Source: Enhydrobacter aerosaccus (GTDB taxonomy: Bacteria; Pseudomonadota; Alphaproteobacteria; Reyranellales; Reyranellaceae). From it: DNA of 64,000 nucleotides. The translations under genes and the position numbers were made by a program. Positions 50,148-58,223 of this stretch are shown here, piece after piece. The stretch covers positions 1-64,000 of the forward strand of contig CAIKZO010000088.1 of NCBI GenBank assembly GCA_903832005.1, read 5' to 3'. The notes beneath the pieces were generated by a model. That model had not been told where the DNA came from. It saw only the letters and a list, made by a program, of their open reading frames with translations, and did no database searches. Positions within the stretch are counted from its first letter, which is position 1. Every line of letters starts with the position of its first letter.

Positions 50148-51067
50148 TGCACGAGCTCGGCTCGATCCTCTTCCTGATGGCTGCCGCCACCTTGCGCACG
50201 GCAACGCCGCTCATCTTGTGCGCCATGGGCGGACTGTTCTCGGAGAAGAGCGGCATCATCGACGTCGGCCTCGAGGGCAAGATGCTGATGGCGGCCTTCT
50301 TTGCCGCCGCCACCGCGTCGCTGACCGGCTCGCCCTGGGCCGGCGTTGGCGCCGCAATCGTCGCGTCCGAGGTGCTGGCGCTGCTGCATGGCTTCGCCTG
50401 CATCGTCCATCGCGGCAACCAGGTCGTGAGCGGCGTCGCGCTGAATATCCTCGCGGCCGGACTGACCGTGGTGCTGGGCAATGCCTGGTTCAAGCAGGGT
50501 GGCCAGACGCCGTCGCTCAGCCACAGCCAGCGCCTGATGCCGCTCGTCTTCCCCAACGCTGGCGACAGCATCCTGGTCTACGTCGCGTTGCTCTCGGTGC
50601 CCTTCACCTGGTGGCTGGTCAGCCGTACGCGCTTTGGCCTGCGCTTGCGCGCCGTGGGTGAGATGCCGCTCGCAGTCGATGCGGCGGGCATTTCGGTGAC
50701 CTGGCTGCGCTTTCGCGCGGTGCTGTTGTGCGGGTTTTTTGCCGGGTTGGCCGGGTCCTACATCTCGATCGCGCAGAACGCGGGCTTCAGTCGCGACATG
50801 ACGGCGGGGCAGGGCTTCATCGCGCTCGCCGCCATCATCTTCGGCAAGTGGCGGCCGGTCCCGGCCTTCGGCGCCTGCCTGATGTTCGGCCTGCTCGATG
50901 CGGTGGCGATCCGCCTGCAAGGCCTCAAAGTGCCGGGGATCGGCGAAGTGCCGGTGCAATTGTTCCAGGCCTTGCCGTATCTTCTTACCATGTTCCTGCT
51001 GGCGGGCTTCATCGGCCGCGCGGTCGCTCCAAAGGCGATCGGCGTGCCCTATACGAAAGAGCATTGA
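50147..51067 (+). CDS. Nucleoside ABC transporter permease (second subunit)
   Basis: A 306-residue membrane protein with about eight or nine hydrophobic helices. LFSEKSGIIDVGLEGKMLM and AVGEMPLAVDAAGISVTWLRF match the second permease of BMP-type nucleoside importers (YufQ-like). Start 50147 shares a base with the upstream stop codon; a longer frame is unnecessary. The GFSRDMTAGQGFIALAAIIFGKWRP segment is the conserved part between the last helices. It is followed one base later by the cytidine deaminase gene. Confidence 0.94.
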   Translation: MHELGSILFLMAAATLRTATPLILCAMGGLFSEKSGIIDVGLEGKMLMAAFFAAATASLTGSPWAGVGAAIVASEVLALLHGFACIVHRGNQVVSGVALNILAAGLTVVLGNAWFKQGGQTPSLSHSQRLMPLVFPNAGDSILVYVALLSVPFTWWLVSRTRFGLRLRAVGEMPLAVDAAGISVTWLRFRAVLLCGFFAGLAGSYISIAQNAGFSRDMTAGQGFIALAAIIFGKWRPVPAFGACLMFGLLDAVAIRLQGLKVPGIGEVPVQLFQALPYLLTMFLLAGFIGRAVAPKAIGVPYTKEH

Positions 51068-51068
51068 G

Positions 51069-51464
51069 ATGGATGATATCGTGCGCCTCGCGCAGAAGAT
51101 GATGACGCGCGCCTATGCGCCTTACTCGAAGTTCCATGTCGGCGCGGCGGTGCGTGACGAGTCGGGCGCGATCCATGGCGGCTGCAACATCGAGAACGTG
51201 GCCTACCCGCAGGGGCTTTGCGCCGAGGCCGCGGCGATCGCCGCCCTGATCGGCGCGGGCGGGCGGCGCGTACTCGAATGCGCGGTTGTCGGGCCCGGCC
51301 CCGAGGTGATCACGCCGTGCGGCGGGTGCCGGCAGAAGCTGCGCGAGTTCGCCGCCGACGATCTCAAGATCCATCTCTGCGGTCCCGACGGTCTGCATCG
51401 CACGGTGACGCTCGGTCAGTTGCTGCCGATGTCGTTCGCGCCGCATCACCTCGAGAGACCATGA
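51069..51464 (+). CDS. cdd: Cytidine deaminase
   Basis: A 131-residue tetrameric-type cytidine deaminase. Substrate contacts Asn40 and Glu42 (GGCNIENVAYPQG) precede the zinc site: Cys51 with proton-shuttle Glu53 (LCAEAAA), Cys84 and Cys87 (TPCGGC). All three zinc ligands are cysteines, as in the small Bacillus-type enzyme. It converts cytidine and deoxycytidine to uridine and deoxyuridine in the cytoplasm after import. The start is one base after the permease stop and its stop overlaps the phosphorylase ATG (ATGA). Confidence 0.96.
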   Translation: MDDIVRLAQKMMTRAYAPYSKFHVGAAVRDESGAIHGGCNIENVAYPQGLCAEAAAIAALIGAGGRRVLECAVVGPGPEVITPCGGCRQKLREFAADDLKIHLCGPDGLHRTVTLGQLLPMSFAPHHLERP

Positions 51465-52222
51465 TCGACGGATTCAAGCCGAAGGTCGCGGTCGTGCTCG
51501 GCTCGGGCCTCGGCGGCTTCGCGGACGAGGTGAAGGCGGTCGCGAAGATTCCGTATGCCGATTTGCCGGACTTCCCGCGCACGACCGTCAGCGGTCATGC
51601 TGGACAGCTCGTGCTGGGGCATGTCGGGCCGACGCCCGTGGCCGTCCTGCAAGGCCGTGCCCATTACTACGAACGCGGCAAGCCCGATGAGATGGCGGGC
51701 GCGATCCGCGCGATCGCCGAGATGGGCTGCGAGACACTCGTGCAGACCAATGCTGCCGGCAGCCTGCGGCTCGACATGCCACCGGGTTCGCTGATGGCGA
51801 TCTCCGACCACATCAACTTCACTGGCGTGAACCCGCTGTTCGGCGTCGACGCCAATCGCTTCGTCGATATGGTCGATGCCTACGATCCGGCACTGATGAA
51901 GAAGCTCCTGGCGGTGGCGAAGGAAGTCGGCGTCGTCTGTCACGAGGGCGTCTACATCTGGTTCAGCGGCCCGAGCTTCGAGACGCCGGCCGAGATCCGC
52001 GCGGCGCGCGTGCTGGGCGCCGATGCCGTGGGCATGTCGACCACACCGGAGACGATCCTTGCGCGCCATGCCGGTCTCAAGGTGGTGGGCCTGTCGCTGA
52101 TGACCAACTACGCGGCGGGCCTGGTGCAGGGAGCGCTTGCTCACGAGCAGACGCTTGCCGTTGCCGACGCCTCGGCAGGCCAGGTCGCGGCGTTGCTGCA
52201 CGCGTTCCTCGAGCGCTACTGA
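51461..52222 (+). CDS. Purine-nucleoside phosphorylase (trimeric type)
   Basis: A 253-residue phosphorylase of the trimeric PNP/MTAP family. VLGSGLGGFAD binds phosphate, QGRAHYYE and TNAAGSL line the active site, and FSGPSFETPAE, DAVGMSTTPE and LMTNYAAGL (base-contacting Asn) follow in order. It cleaves inosine and guanosine and their deoxy forms to base plus ribose-1-phosphate. It would act on inosine made by the adenosine deaminase of the same operon. Overlaps cdd by four bases and precedes deoA by three. Confidence 0.94.
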   Translation: MIDGFKPKVAVVLGSGLGGFADEVKAVAKIPYADLPDFPRTTVSGHAGQLVLGHVGPTPVAVLQGRAHYYERGKPDEMAGAIRAIAEMGCETLVQTNAAGSLRLDMPPGSLMAISDHINFTGVNPLFGVDANRFVDMVDAYDPALMKKLLAVAKEVGVVCHEGVYIWFSGPSFETPAEIRAARVLGADAVGMSTTPETILARHAGLKVVGLSLMTNYAAGLVQGALAHEQTLAVADASAGQVAALLHAFLERY

Positions 52223-52225
52223 TCC

Positions 52226-53560
52226 ATGCTGCCGCAGGAGATCATCCGCAAGAAGCGCGATGGCCACGAACTGTCGGCCGAAGAAATCGCCTTCATTGCG
52301 CACGGCATCGCCGACAACAGGCTGAGCGAGGGCCAGGTTGCGGCCTTCGCCATGGCAGTGTTCTTCCGCGGAATGACCACCGACGAACGCGTGGCCATGA
52401 CGCTCGGTCTGGTGAAATCCGGTGTCATCCTCGACTGGAACGATCTCGATCTGCCGGGGCCGATCCTCGACAAGCATTCGAGCGGCGGCGTCGGGGACAA
52501 GGTGAGCCTGATGCTGGCACCGATCGTGGCGGCGTGTGGCGCCTTCGTGCCGATGATCTCGGGTCGTGGCCTCGGCCATACCGGCGGCACGCTCGACAAA
52601 CTATCGGCGATCTCGGGTTACGAGACGCAGCCCGATGTCGCGACGTTCCGAAAGGTCGTGCGCGAGGTCGGCTGTGCCATCATCGGCCAGACTGACAATC
52701 TCGCGCCCGCCGACCGGCGGCTCTATGGGGTGCGCGACGTGACCGCGACCGTCGAATCGATCCCGCTGATCGTGAGCTCGATCCTGTCCAAGAAAGTCGC
52801 GGCCGGGCTCGACGGGCTGGTGATGGACGTGAAGTGCGGCTCCGGCGCCTTCTGCGACACCGAAGAGATGGCGCGCGATCTGGCCGGCAGCCTGGTCGCC
52901 GTCGCCAACCAGGCGGGGCTTTCCACGACGGCGCTGATCACCGACATGAATTCGGTGCTGGGCCGCGAGGTCGGCAACGCGCTCGAGATCGCCGAGACCG
53001 TGGCCTACCTGAAAGGCGAAGGTGTGCGAGACCCGCGCCTGCACGAGGTGGTGATGGCGCTGGCGGGCGAGATGCTGGCGCTGGGCGACCTCGCCCCGAG
53101 CGTCGCGTCGGGCCGGGCGCGCGCCGAGGCCGCGCTGGACGACGGCCGAGCGGCCGACAAGTTCGCGCGCATGGTCTCGGCGCTGGGCGGCCCGACCGAT
53201 TTCCTCGAACATTCCAGCCGCTACCTCTTGCAGGCGCCGGTGATCAAGACCTGCACGTCGGAGCGACCGGGCTTCGTGCTGTCGATGAATGCGCGCGACG
53301 TCGGCGTGGCCGTGGTGGCGTTGGGCGGCGGTCGCAGCCATGCCGACGATGCGATCGATCCGTCGGTCGGCCTCACCGAGATGATCGCGGTAGGAACCGA
53401 GGTCCGCACCGGCTCACCGCTCTGCGTCGTCCATGCCGCGAGCGAGGCCGACGCCGATGCTGCGATCGCATCCATCCGGCGGGCGATCCGTTTCGGCACG
53501 CCGGCACCGGCGCTCACGCAAGTCGTGATCGACCGGGTCGCCGAACAGGCCGACGAATGA
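52226..53560 (+). CDS. deoA: Thymidine (pyrimidine-nucleoside) phosphorylase
   Basis: A 444-residue phosphorylase. [17 protein letters not shown] is the phosphate-binding signature and [15 protein letters not shown] the family motif. Both domains, including [12 protein letters not shown] and the C-terminal alpha/beta domain, are full length compared with E. coli DeoA (440 residues). It cleaves thymidine and deoxyuridine, or uridine for PyNP-type members, to base and sugar-1-phosphate. In this operon it handles the product of cytidine deaminase. Its stop overlaps the start of the oxygenase gene (ATGA). No phosphopentomutase (deoB) or deoxyribose-phosphate aldolase (deoC) gene is in the window. 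Confidence 0.95.
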   Translation: MLPQEIIRKKRDGHELSAEEIAFIAHGIADNRLSEGQVAAFAMAVFFRGMTTDERVAMTLGLVKSGVILDWNDLDLPGPILDKHSSGGVGDKVSLMLAPIVAACGAFVPMISGRGLGHTGGTLDKLSAISGYETQPDVATFRKVVREVGCAIIGQTDNLAPADRRLYGVRDVTATVESIPLIVSSILSKKVAAGLDGLVMDVKCGSGAFCDTEEMARDLAGSLVAVANQAGLSTTALITDMNSVLGREVGNALEIAETVAYLKGEGVRDPRLHEVVMALAGEMLALGDLAPSVASGRARAEAALDDGRAADKFARMVSALGGPTDFLEHSSRYLLQAPVIKTCTSERPGFVLSMNARDVGVAVVALGGGRSHADDAIDPSVGLTEMIAVGTEVRTGSPLCVVHAASEADADAAIASIRRAIRFGTPAPALTQVVIDRVAEQADE

Positions 53561-54363
53561 GGACAGATCTCGCGGCCTACCAGCGCGACGGCTATCTCGT
53601 CCTGCCGGATTTCCTGTCGCCTGCCGATTGCGATGCCTTGCAGGCGCGCGCGGCCGAGCTGGTTGAGGGCTTCGATCCCGGCCCGGTGCGCACCGCCTTC
53701 TCGACCCGCGACCAGGGTCATGCGAAGGCGCGGTACTTCCGTGAATCGGGCGAAGCCATCCGCTTCTTCTTCGAGGAAGAGGCGACCGATCAGCCGGCGG
53801 CCCTGGCGCTGAACAAGATCGGCCATGCGCTGCACGACCTCGATCCGGTGTTCGACAAAATCTCGCGCCAACCGAAGGTCGCCGCCCTCGCGCGTGACCT
53901 GGGGCTGGCAGAGCCGCTGCTGTTGCAGTCGATGTATCTCTTCAAGCAGCCGCAGATCGGCGGCGAAGTCGGCTGGCACCAGGATGCCACCTACCTCCAT
54001 ACGGTGCCCTCGACCGTCACCGGCCTCTGGATCGCGCTCGACGATGCCGATCGCGATAACGGCTGCCTGATGGCCTTGCGCGGTGCTCATCGCGGGCCTT
54101 TGCGCCAGCGCTTCCATGAAAAAGACGACGAGCTGATCACGTCGACGCTGGACCCTGCGCCATGGCCGGCAACCGAGCCGGTGGCGCTGGAGGCCCGGCG
54201 CGGAACGCTGGTTGTCCTGCATGGGCTGCTGCCACATGCCAGCGCGCCCAACCGGTCCGACCGGCCACGTGCTGCGTACTCCTTGCACCTGATCGACGGA
54301 CGTGCCGAATATTCACCGGATAACTGGCTGCAACGGCCGGATCTGCCACTACGGGGCTTCTGA
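53557..54363 (+). CDS. PHYHD1-like Fe(II)/2-oxoglutarate dioxygenase in nucleoside operon
   Basis: A 268-residue phytanoyl-CoA dioxygenase family protein. The iron triad is His141, Asp143 ([10 protein letters not shown]) and His227 (GLLPHAS), with Arg238 (RPRAAYSLH) as the likely 2-oxoglutarate anchor. Segments [20 protein letters not shown] and [15 protein letters not shown] closely resemble the PHYHD1 subgroup of eukaryotes rather than phytanoyl-CoA hydroxylase itself. It overlaps deoA by four bases and the GTG of the adenosine deaminase follows its stop directly, so it is firmly inside the operon. A nucleoside, modified nucleoside or base is the obvious substrate candidate, but none is proven. 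Confidence 0.92.
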   Translation: MRTDLAAYQRDGYLVLPDFLSPADCDALQARAAELVEGFDPGPVRTAFSTRDQGHAKARYFRESGEAIRFFFEEEATDQPAALALNKIGHALHDLDPVFDKISRQPKVAALARDLGLAEPLLLQSMYLFKQPQIGGEVGWHQDATYLHTVPSTVTGLWIALDDADRDNGCLMALRGAHRGPLRQRFHEKDDELITSTLDPAPWPATEPVALEARRGTLVVLHGLLPHASAPNRSDRPRAAYSLHLIDGRAEYSPDNWLQRPDLPLRGF

Positions 54364-55323
54364 GTGATCGCTAAAGCGGAACTGCACTGCCATCTCGAAG
54401 GATCGATCGCGCCCACGCTTGCCGCACAACTGGCGCAGCGCAACGGACTGAAGGTGCCTGACGGGCTGGTGCGCGTCGACGGCAGCTACGAATGGCGCGA
54501 CTTCCTGGGCTTCCTCGCGGCCTATGACCGGGTGTGCACGGCACTGCACACGCCGCAGGACTTCAGTGACGTGATCTACTCCTATCTCGCCAGCGTCGCT
54601 GCGCAGGGGGCGGTCTACGTCGAGATGTTCTGTTCGCCCGAGCGGCCGCGGATGCTCAACATTCCCTATCACGCGTGGCTGCAGGCGCTGGTCGACGGCA
54701 TCGACCGCGCGGGCCGCGAGTTCGGCATCACCGGGCGCATCGTCGCGATCTGCATCCGTCATCTCGGGCCCGAGCGTGCACTGGCCGTGGCGAAGGCCGT
54801 GCTGGCCGATCCGCATCCCTATGTCGTGGGCTTCGGCATGGGCGGCGACGAAGCCAAGTTCACGCCGGCCGATTTCGCACCGGCCTATCGGCTGATGCAC
54901 GACAAAGGCTACGGCTGCACCGTCCATGCGGGCGAGGTCGTCGGACCCGAGAGCGTGTGGGCCGCGATCAACGATCTTCCCGTGACGCGTATCGGCCATG
55001 GTGTGCGCTCGGCGGAGGATCCGAAGCTGCTCGACGAGCTGGCGCGACGCGGCACCGTCCTGGAAGTCTGCCCGGGCAGCAATATCGCGCTCGGCATCTA
55101 TCCCAACCGGGCGGCGCACCCGCTGCACCGGCTGATCGGCGCGGGCGTGCGGATCACGCTCAACTCCGACGATCCGCCGTTCTTTCACACGACCCTGGGC
55201 GACGAATACGACAAGTCGGGATTGGGAGACGAGGTATTACGGCACATCACGCGCACCGCCATCGAAGCCTCGTTCGCGGACCCCGCGACCAAGGCCAGGC
55301 TGCTGAGAGAGGTCGGACCATGA
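54364..55323 (+). CDS. add: Adenosine deaminase
   Basis: A 319-residue amidohydrolase with a GTG start immediately after the upstream stop. Zinc ligands His8 and His10 (LHCHLEGS), His and Glu in HAGEVVGPES, GHGVRS and NSDDPPFF are in the right order for adenosine deaminase or the closely related adenine deaminase. The presence of nucleoside-binding features and context favours adenosine. It makes inosine for the operon's purine nucleoside phosphorylase. It is slightly shorter than E. coli Add (333 residues). The stop overlaps the ATG of the secreted acid phosphatase (ATGA). Confidence 0.92.
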   Translation: MIAKAELHCHLEGSIAPTLAAQLAQRNGLKVPDGLVRVDGSYEWRDFLGFLAAYDRVCTALHTPQDFSDVIYSYLASVAAQGAVYVEMFCSPERPRMLNIPYHAWLQALVDGIDRAGREFGITGRIVAICIRHLGPERALAVAKAVLADPHPYVVGFGMGGDEAKFTPADFAPAYRLMHDKGYGCTVHAGEVVGPESVWAAINDLPVTRIGHGVRSAEDPKLLDELARRGTVLEVCPGSNIALGIYPNRAAHPLHRLIGAGVRITLNSDDPPFFHTTLGDEYDKSGLGDEVLRHITRTAIEASFADPATKARLLREVGP

Positions 55324-56180
55324 GGACAGGAAGGTTCGCGGCGCTCGCCGCTGTTGCGTTCGCGTTGTCGATTGGCTCCGTGCAAGCACAGGTGCCGCAC
55401 GATTTCCTCGAAGCCGATCTGTGGACGCAGCGTTCGGTCGAATTCAAGGGCAATGCGCTCACCGTCTTTGCGCTCGGTCGTCTCCGCCTTGATCAAGCGC
55501 TGGCCGACAAAAAGTGGACCGCGGCGCCAGTCGAACAGACGGGTGACTTCGCCAACCTGCCGCCGGCCGTCGTGCTCGACATCGACGAGACCACGCTCGA
55601 CAACTCGCTCTACCAGGTATGGAGCCTGAAGACCGGCAACGCCTTTAGCGTCGCGACGTGGAACCAGTTCTGCAACGACAAGGTCTCGCGCGCCGTGCCG
55701 GGCGCGGCCGAGTTCACCAAGTATGCCGAGTCCAAGGGCGTGAAAGTGTTCTACATCTCCAATCGCGCCGTCGAGGTCGAGACCGCGACTCGCGAGAACA
55801 TGGAGAAGTTCGGCTTTGCCATGGGGGGATCTGGGGGAGGCAACCTCGACACTTTCCTGATGCAGGGCGAGAAGCCCGACTGGGGCAGCAAGAAGGGCAC
55901 CCGCCGCGCGGTGATCGCGAAGGATTATCGGATCCTGCTGTCGTTCGGCGACAATTTTGGCGACTTCGACGACCGCTACAGCTCGAGCGAAGCCGACCGG
56001 CTGAAGTTCTTCGACGAGAACAAGGAACGCTGGGGCCGCGAGTGGCTGGTGATCGCGAACCCGACCTACGGCTCGTTCGACGCCGCTCCGTTCGGCTTCA
56101 ACTACAAGGCGCCGGCCGATGACCAGCGCAAGGCGAAGTGGGACGTGCTCGACGCTTGGGCAGGACCCGCCCCGAAATAA
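55320..56180 (+). CDS. Secreted class B/C-type acid phosphatase (HAD superfamily, subfamily IIIB)
   Basis: A 286-residue periplasmic phosphatase. A signal peptide (FAALAAVAFALSIGSVQA) precedes the HAD nucleophile motif VVLDIDETTLDN (Asp87, Asp89). SNRAVEV and the GDNFGDFDD acidic motif follow. No lipobox is present, unlike the e(P4) lipoprotein of Haemophilus, which is a related 5'-nucleotidase supplying nucleosides. As the last gene of the nucleoside operon it probably strips phosphate from external nucleotides so the BMP importer can take up the nucleoside. Start 55320 overlaps add by four bases. A GC-rich hairpin follows downstream. Confidence 0.9.
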   Translation: MRTGRFAALAAVAFALSIGSVQAQVPHDFLEADLWTQRSVEFKGNALTVFALGRLRLDQALADKKWTAAPVEQTGDFANLPPAVVLDIDETTLDNSLYQVWSLKTGNAFSVATWNQFCNDKVSRAVPGAAEFTKYAESKGVKVFYISNRAVEVETATRENMEKFGFAMGGSGGGNLDTFLMQGEKPDWGSKKGTRRAVIAKDYRILLSFGDNFGDFDDRYSSSEADRLKFFDENKERWGREWLVIANPTYGSFDAAPFGFNYKAPADDQRKAKWDVLDAWAGPAPK

Positions 56181-56205
56181 TGCCCAGCCTGTGTGCAAAA
56201 TGATC

Positions 56206-56230
56206 CACAGCTCCAAAAACTGGGGCTGTG
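56206..56230. terminator. Candidate terminator between nucleoside operon and cyclase gene
   Basis: A 9-bp stem (CACAGCTCC, 56206-56214, with GGGGCTGTG, 56222-56230, one G:U pair) encloses a seven-base loop AAAAACT. It lies between convergent genes. No T run follows on either strand, so efficiency is uncertain. Confidence 0.5.
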
Positions 56231-56254
56231 ACTCTGTCGAGGCACAAAATCTGC

Positions 56255-57469
56255 CTAAATAAGAGTCGGATCGAGCGTGTAAAGGTCCTGCGCCTTGCCG
56301 ACACCGCGCAGAGCGAATCTGCCGACCGAGACCAAATCGCGGCGCTTATAGGCCGGCAGGGCCTCGGAGAAGGCCGAGGAGATCAGCACCGGTCGGTCGA
56401 CCGAGCGGCACATCGAGGCGATGCGGCTGGTCTCGTTGACCGCGGGCCCGACGACCGTGAAGTCGAGCCGGTCGACGCTGCCGATGTTGCCGAACAGCAC
56501 CTCGCCGATATGCAGGCCGACGTAAACGAGCGTGGTCGGCCGGCCCTCGCCGCCGCGCTTGTCGTTCAGCTCGCGCACCTTGCGGCGCATTTCGGCCTCG
56601 GCCTTCAGCGCCAGCGCGCAGGCGCGCGCCGGATCGTCGTCGCGGAAGATCGCGAGCGTGCCGTCGCCGATCAGCTTCAGCACGTCGCCGCCCACCTGCT
56701 GCACCGAGGTGATGACGGCATCGGCATAATCGTTCAGCAGCGGGATGATCTCACCGGGGGCCGCGGTGTCGGTGATCGTGGTGAAGGAGCGCAGGTCGGA
56801 GAACCACAGCACCGCCTCGATGCGGTCGGCGACGCCTCGCTGGATGCGGCCCTCGAGCACGCGGCGGCCAGCGTCGCGGCCGAGATAGACCTCGACCAGG
56901 GTGCCGGCGATGCGGGCCAGTGCGCTGCTCTTGATCGCGAGCGCCAGCGCCGGCACGAGGCGGCGCAGCGCCGTGACATTGGCGTCGGTGAAGCCGTCCG
57001 GATGGCGCGTCGACCAGGCCGAATAGACCCCGTCCATCTCGCCGATCGACCGTTCGCCCGCGCAGCGATGAATGTATACCGCGTAGTCGGTGTGCCCGGC
57101 GTCTTTCATCTCCTGGATGATCTGATAGTCGGCCGGCTCGCCGAACCCGATGCGGCGTCGCAGTTCTTCCTCGCCGCTCTGCAGCAGGGTGTAAAAGGGG
57201 CTGGCCCGCCAGGATTCAGCGAGAGCGCCTTCGTCGCTGCGGCCGTATTCGCGCACCGGCTCTTCCTCCACCCCGTCGTCGCGCCAGCGGAAGATGCGGC
57301 CTTCGTAGACCGGGTGCAGCGTGTCGATGAAGGCGAGGCCGCGGGCCACCGGAAGACCCGCGGCGCAGCATTTCACGCAAAAGTCGCGCAGCAGCCCGAC
57401 CTCGTCGACGCCGTCGAGGCCTCGGCGGACGATCCAGTCGGCGATTCGTTCGATGTCGGACGGAGTCAT
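56255..57469 (-). CDS. Class III adenylate/guanylate cyclase
   Basis: A 404-residue protein. The C-terminal part (about residues 215-345) is a class III cyclase catalytic domain with metal-binding Asp225 (VLWFSDLRSFT) and Asp269 (KLIGDG), and Lys265 at the position that specifies adenine in adenylate cyclases. The transition-state region (DFTVVGPAVNETSR) has the expected Asn and Arg. The N-terminal 210 residues are soluble and contain a conserved helical module seen before such cyclase domains in alphaproteobacteria. No membrane segment is present. Probably makes cAMP. It is divergent from a winged-helix gene, 71 bases apart. Confidence 0.9.
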   Translation of the reverse strand: MTPSDIERIADWIVRRGLDGVDEVGLLRDFCVKCCAAGLPVARGLAFIDTLHPVYEGRIFRWRDDGVEEEPVREYGRSDEGALAESWRASPFYTLLQSGEEELRRRIGFGEPADYQIIQEMKDAGHTDYAVYIHRCAGERSIGEMDGVYSAWSTRHPDGFTDANVTALRRLVPALALAIKSSALARIAGTLVEVYLGRDAGRRVLEGRIQRGVADRIEAVLWFSDLRSFTTITDTAAPGEIIPLLNDYADAVITSVQQVGGDVLKLIGDGTLAIFRDDDPARACALALKAEAEMRRKVRELNDKRGGEGRPTTLVYVGLHIGEVLFGNIGSVDRLDFTVVGPAVNETSRIASMCRSVDRPVLISSAFSEALPAYKRRDLVSVGRFALRGVGKAQDLYTLDPTLI

Positions 57470-57540
57470 GGCGCCAGTCTATCCTATCGTACCAGTGCCC
57501 TGCATACTGTGGCGGTTGGTTGGGTTCAGGAGTTGTAGGT
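57470..57540. promoter_or_regulatory. Divergent promoter between cyclase and winged-helix genes
   Basis: The 71-base region includes CAGGAG, the ribosome site of the forward gene. I found no clear operator; promoters for both genes must lie here or inside the coding ends. Confidence 0.35.
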
Positions 57541-58098
57541 ATGGGTAAGCCCGCGACGGTGGTCAAAGGCGGTTCGCGGCGGCGGGGACATGCCGACTTC
57601 GCAAAGGGAACGCCGCCCTCTCGGATTTTCGTGACGACATTGGTCAACTTTCTGCATCGCATCGACGAATTGCGGCGCAGCGCTTATGACGGCGATCTCG
57701 ATCTGGCGGTGGTCGGCGAGGCCGTTGGCCTGAATGGATCGGAACCGATGCGCCGGGATTCCAAGTTCCAGGAAGAATTCGGCGACTACCGCGTCATGCT
57801 CGGGGTCGAAGGCCAACAGCCCACCAATGCCATGTCGGTCGCTGCCGCCATCGGCATCCCGCGCGAAACAGCCCGCCGTAAACTGAAGCTGCTCGAACAG
57901 CGCGGCATGCTCGTCAAGACAGAGGGCGGCTATGTCCTGAAACCGGGTTTCATCCAGTCGCCCAAGAATCTCGCGTTGGCCGATCGTGCGATGCGCGAAA
58001 CCGTTCAGTTCATCAACGCGTGTTTCAGCCAGGGCTTCGTCGATTGGGTCGAGCCGCCCGCGTCGCAAATGCCCGAGCGGCGAAGCCGCAAGGGCTAG
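57541..58098 (+). CDS. Winged-helix / MarR-like DNA-binding hypothetical protein
   Basis: A 185-residue protein. Residues about 100-135 form a helix-turn-helix with wing (AAAIGIPRETARRKLKLLEQRG then MLVKTEGGYVL). The rest is helical, with LGVEGQQPTNAMS as a linker before the HTH. No ligand-binding domain is recognisable. Start 57541 has AGGAG 10 bases upstream; a start 21 bases earlier is possible. It may regulate the adjacent cyclase gene or the autotransporter gene that begins 126 bases downstream. Likely a dimeric regulator, but the family is not recognised. Confidence 0.7.
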   Translation: MGKPATVVKGGSRRRGHADFAKGTPPSRIFVTTLVNFLHRIDELRRSAYDGDLDLAVVGEAVGLNGSEPMRRDSKFQEEFGDYRVMLGVEGQQPTNAMSVAAAIGIPRETARRKLKLLEQRGMLVKTEGGYVLKPGFIQSPKNLALADRAMRETVQFINACFSQGFVDWVEPPASQMPERRSRKG

Positions 58099-58223
58099 CT
58101 ACTTCGTTCGATAACGGACAAATCAAGGCGTATGCACCCATTTTGGGCGCACACCCCGACTATTATTGCACTCACTCCGGTTTACTCCCCGCGCTGCAGA
58201 GTATTTGCATTGGGGAGAATACG
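58099..58223. other. Leader region of the autotransporter gene
   Basis: This 125-base gap is less GC-rich than its neighbours and contains a hairpin TGCACCCA...GGGCGCA (about 58133-58152). A TATTAT-like box follows. TTGGGGAG is the ribosome site of the autotransporter. Promoter position is not certain. Confidence 0.4.
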
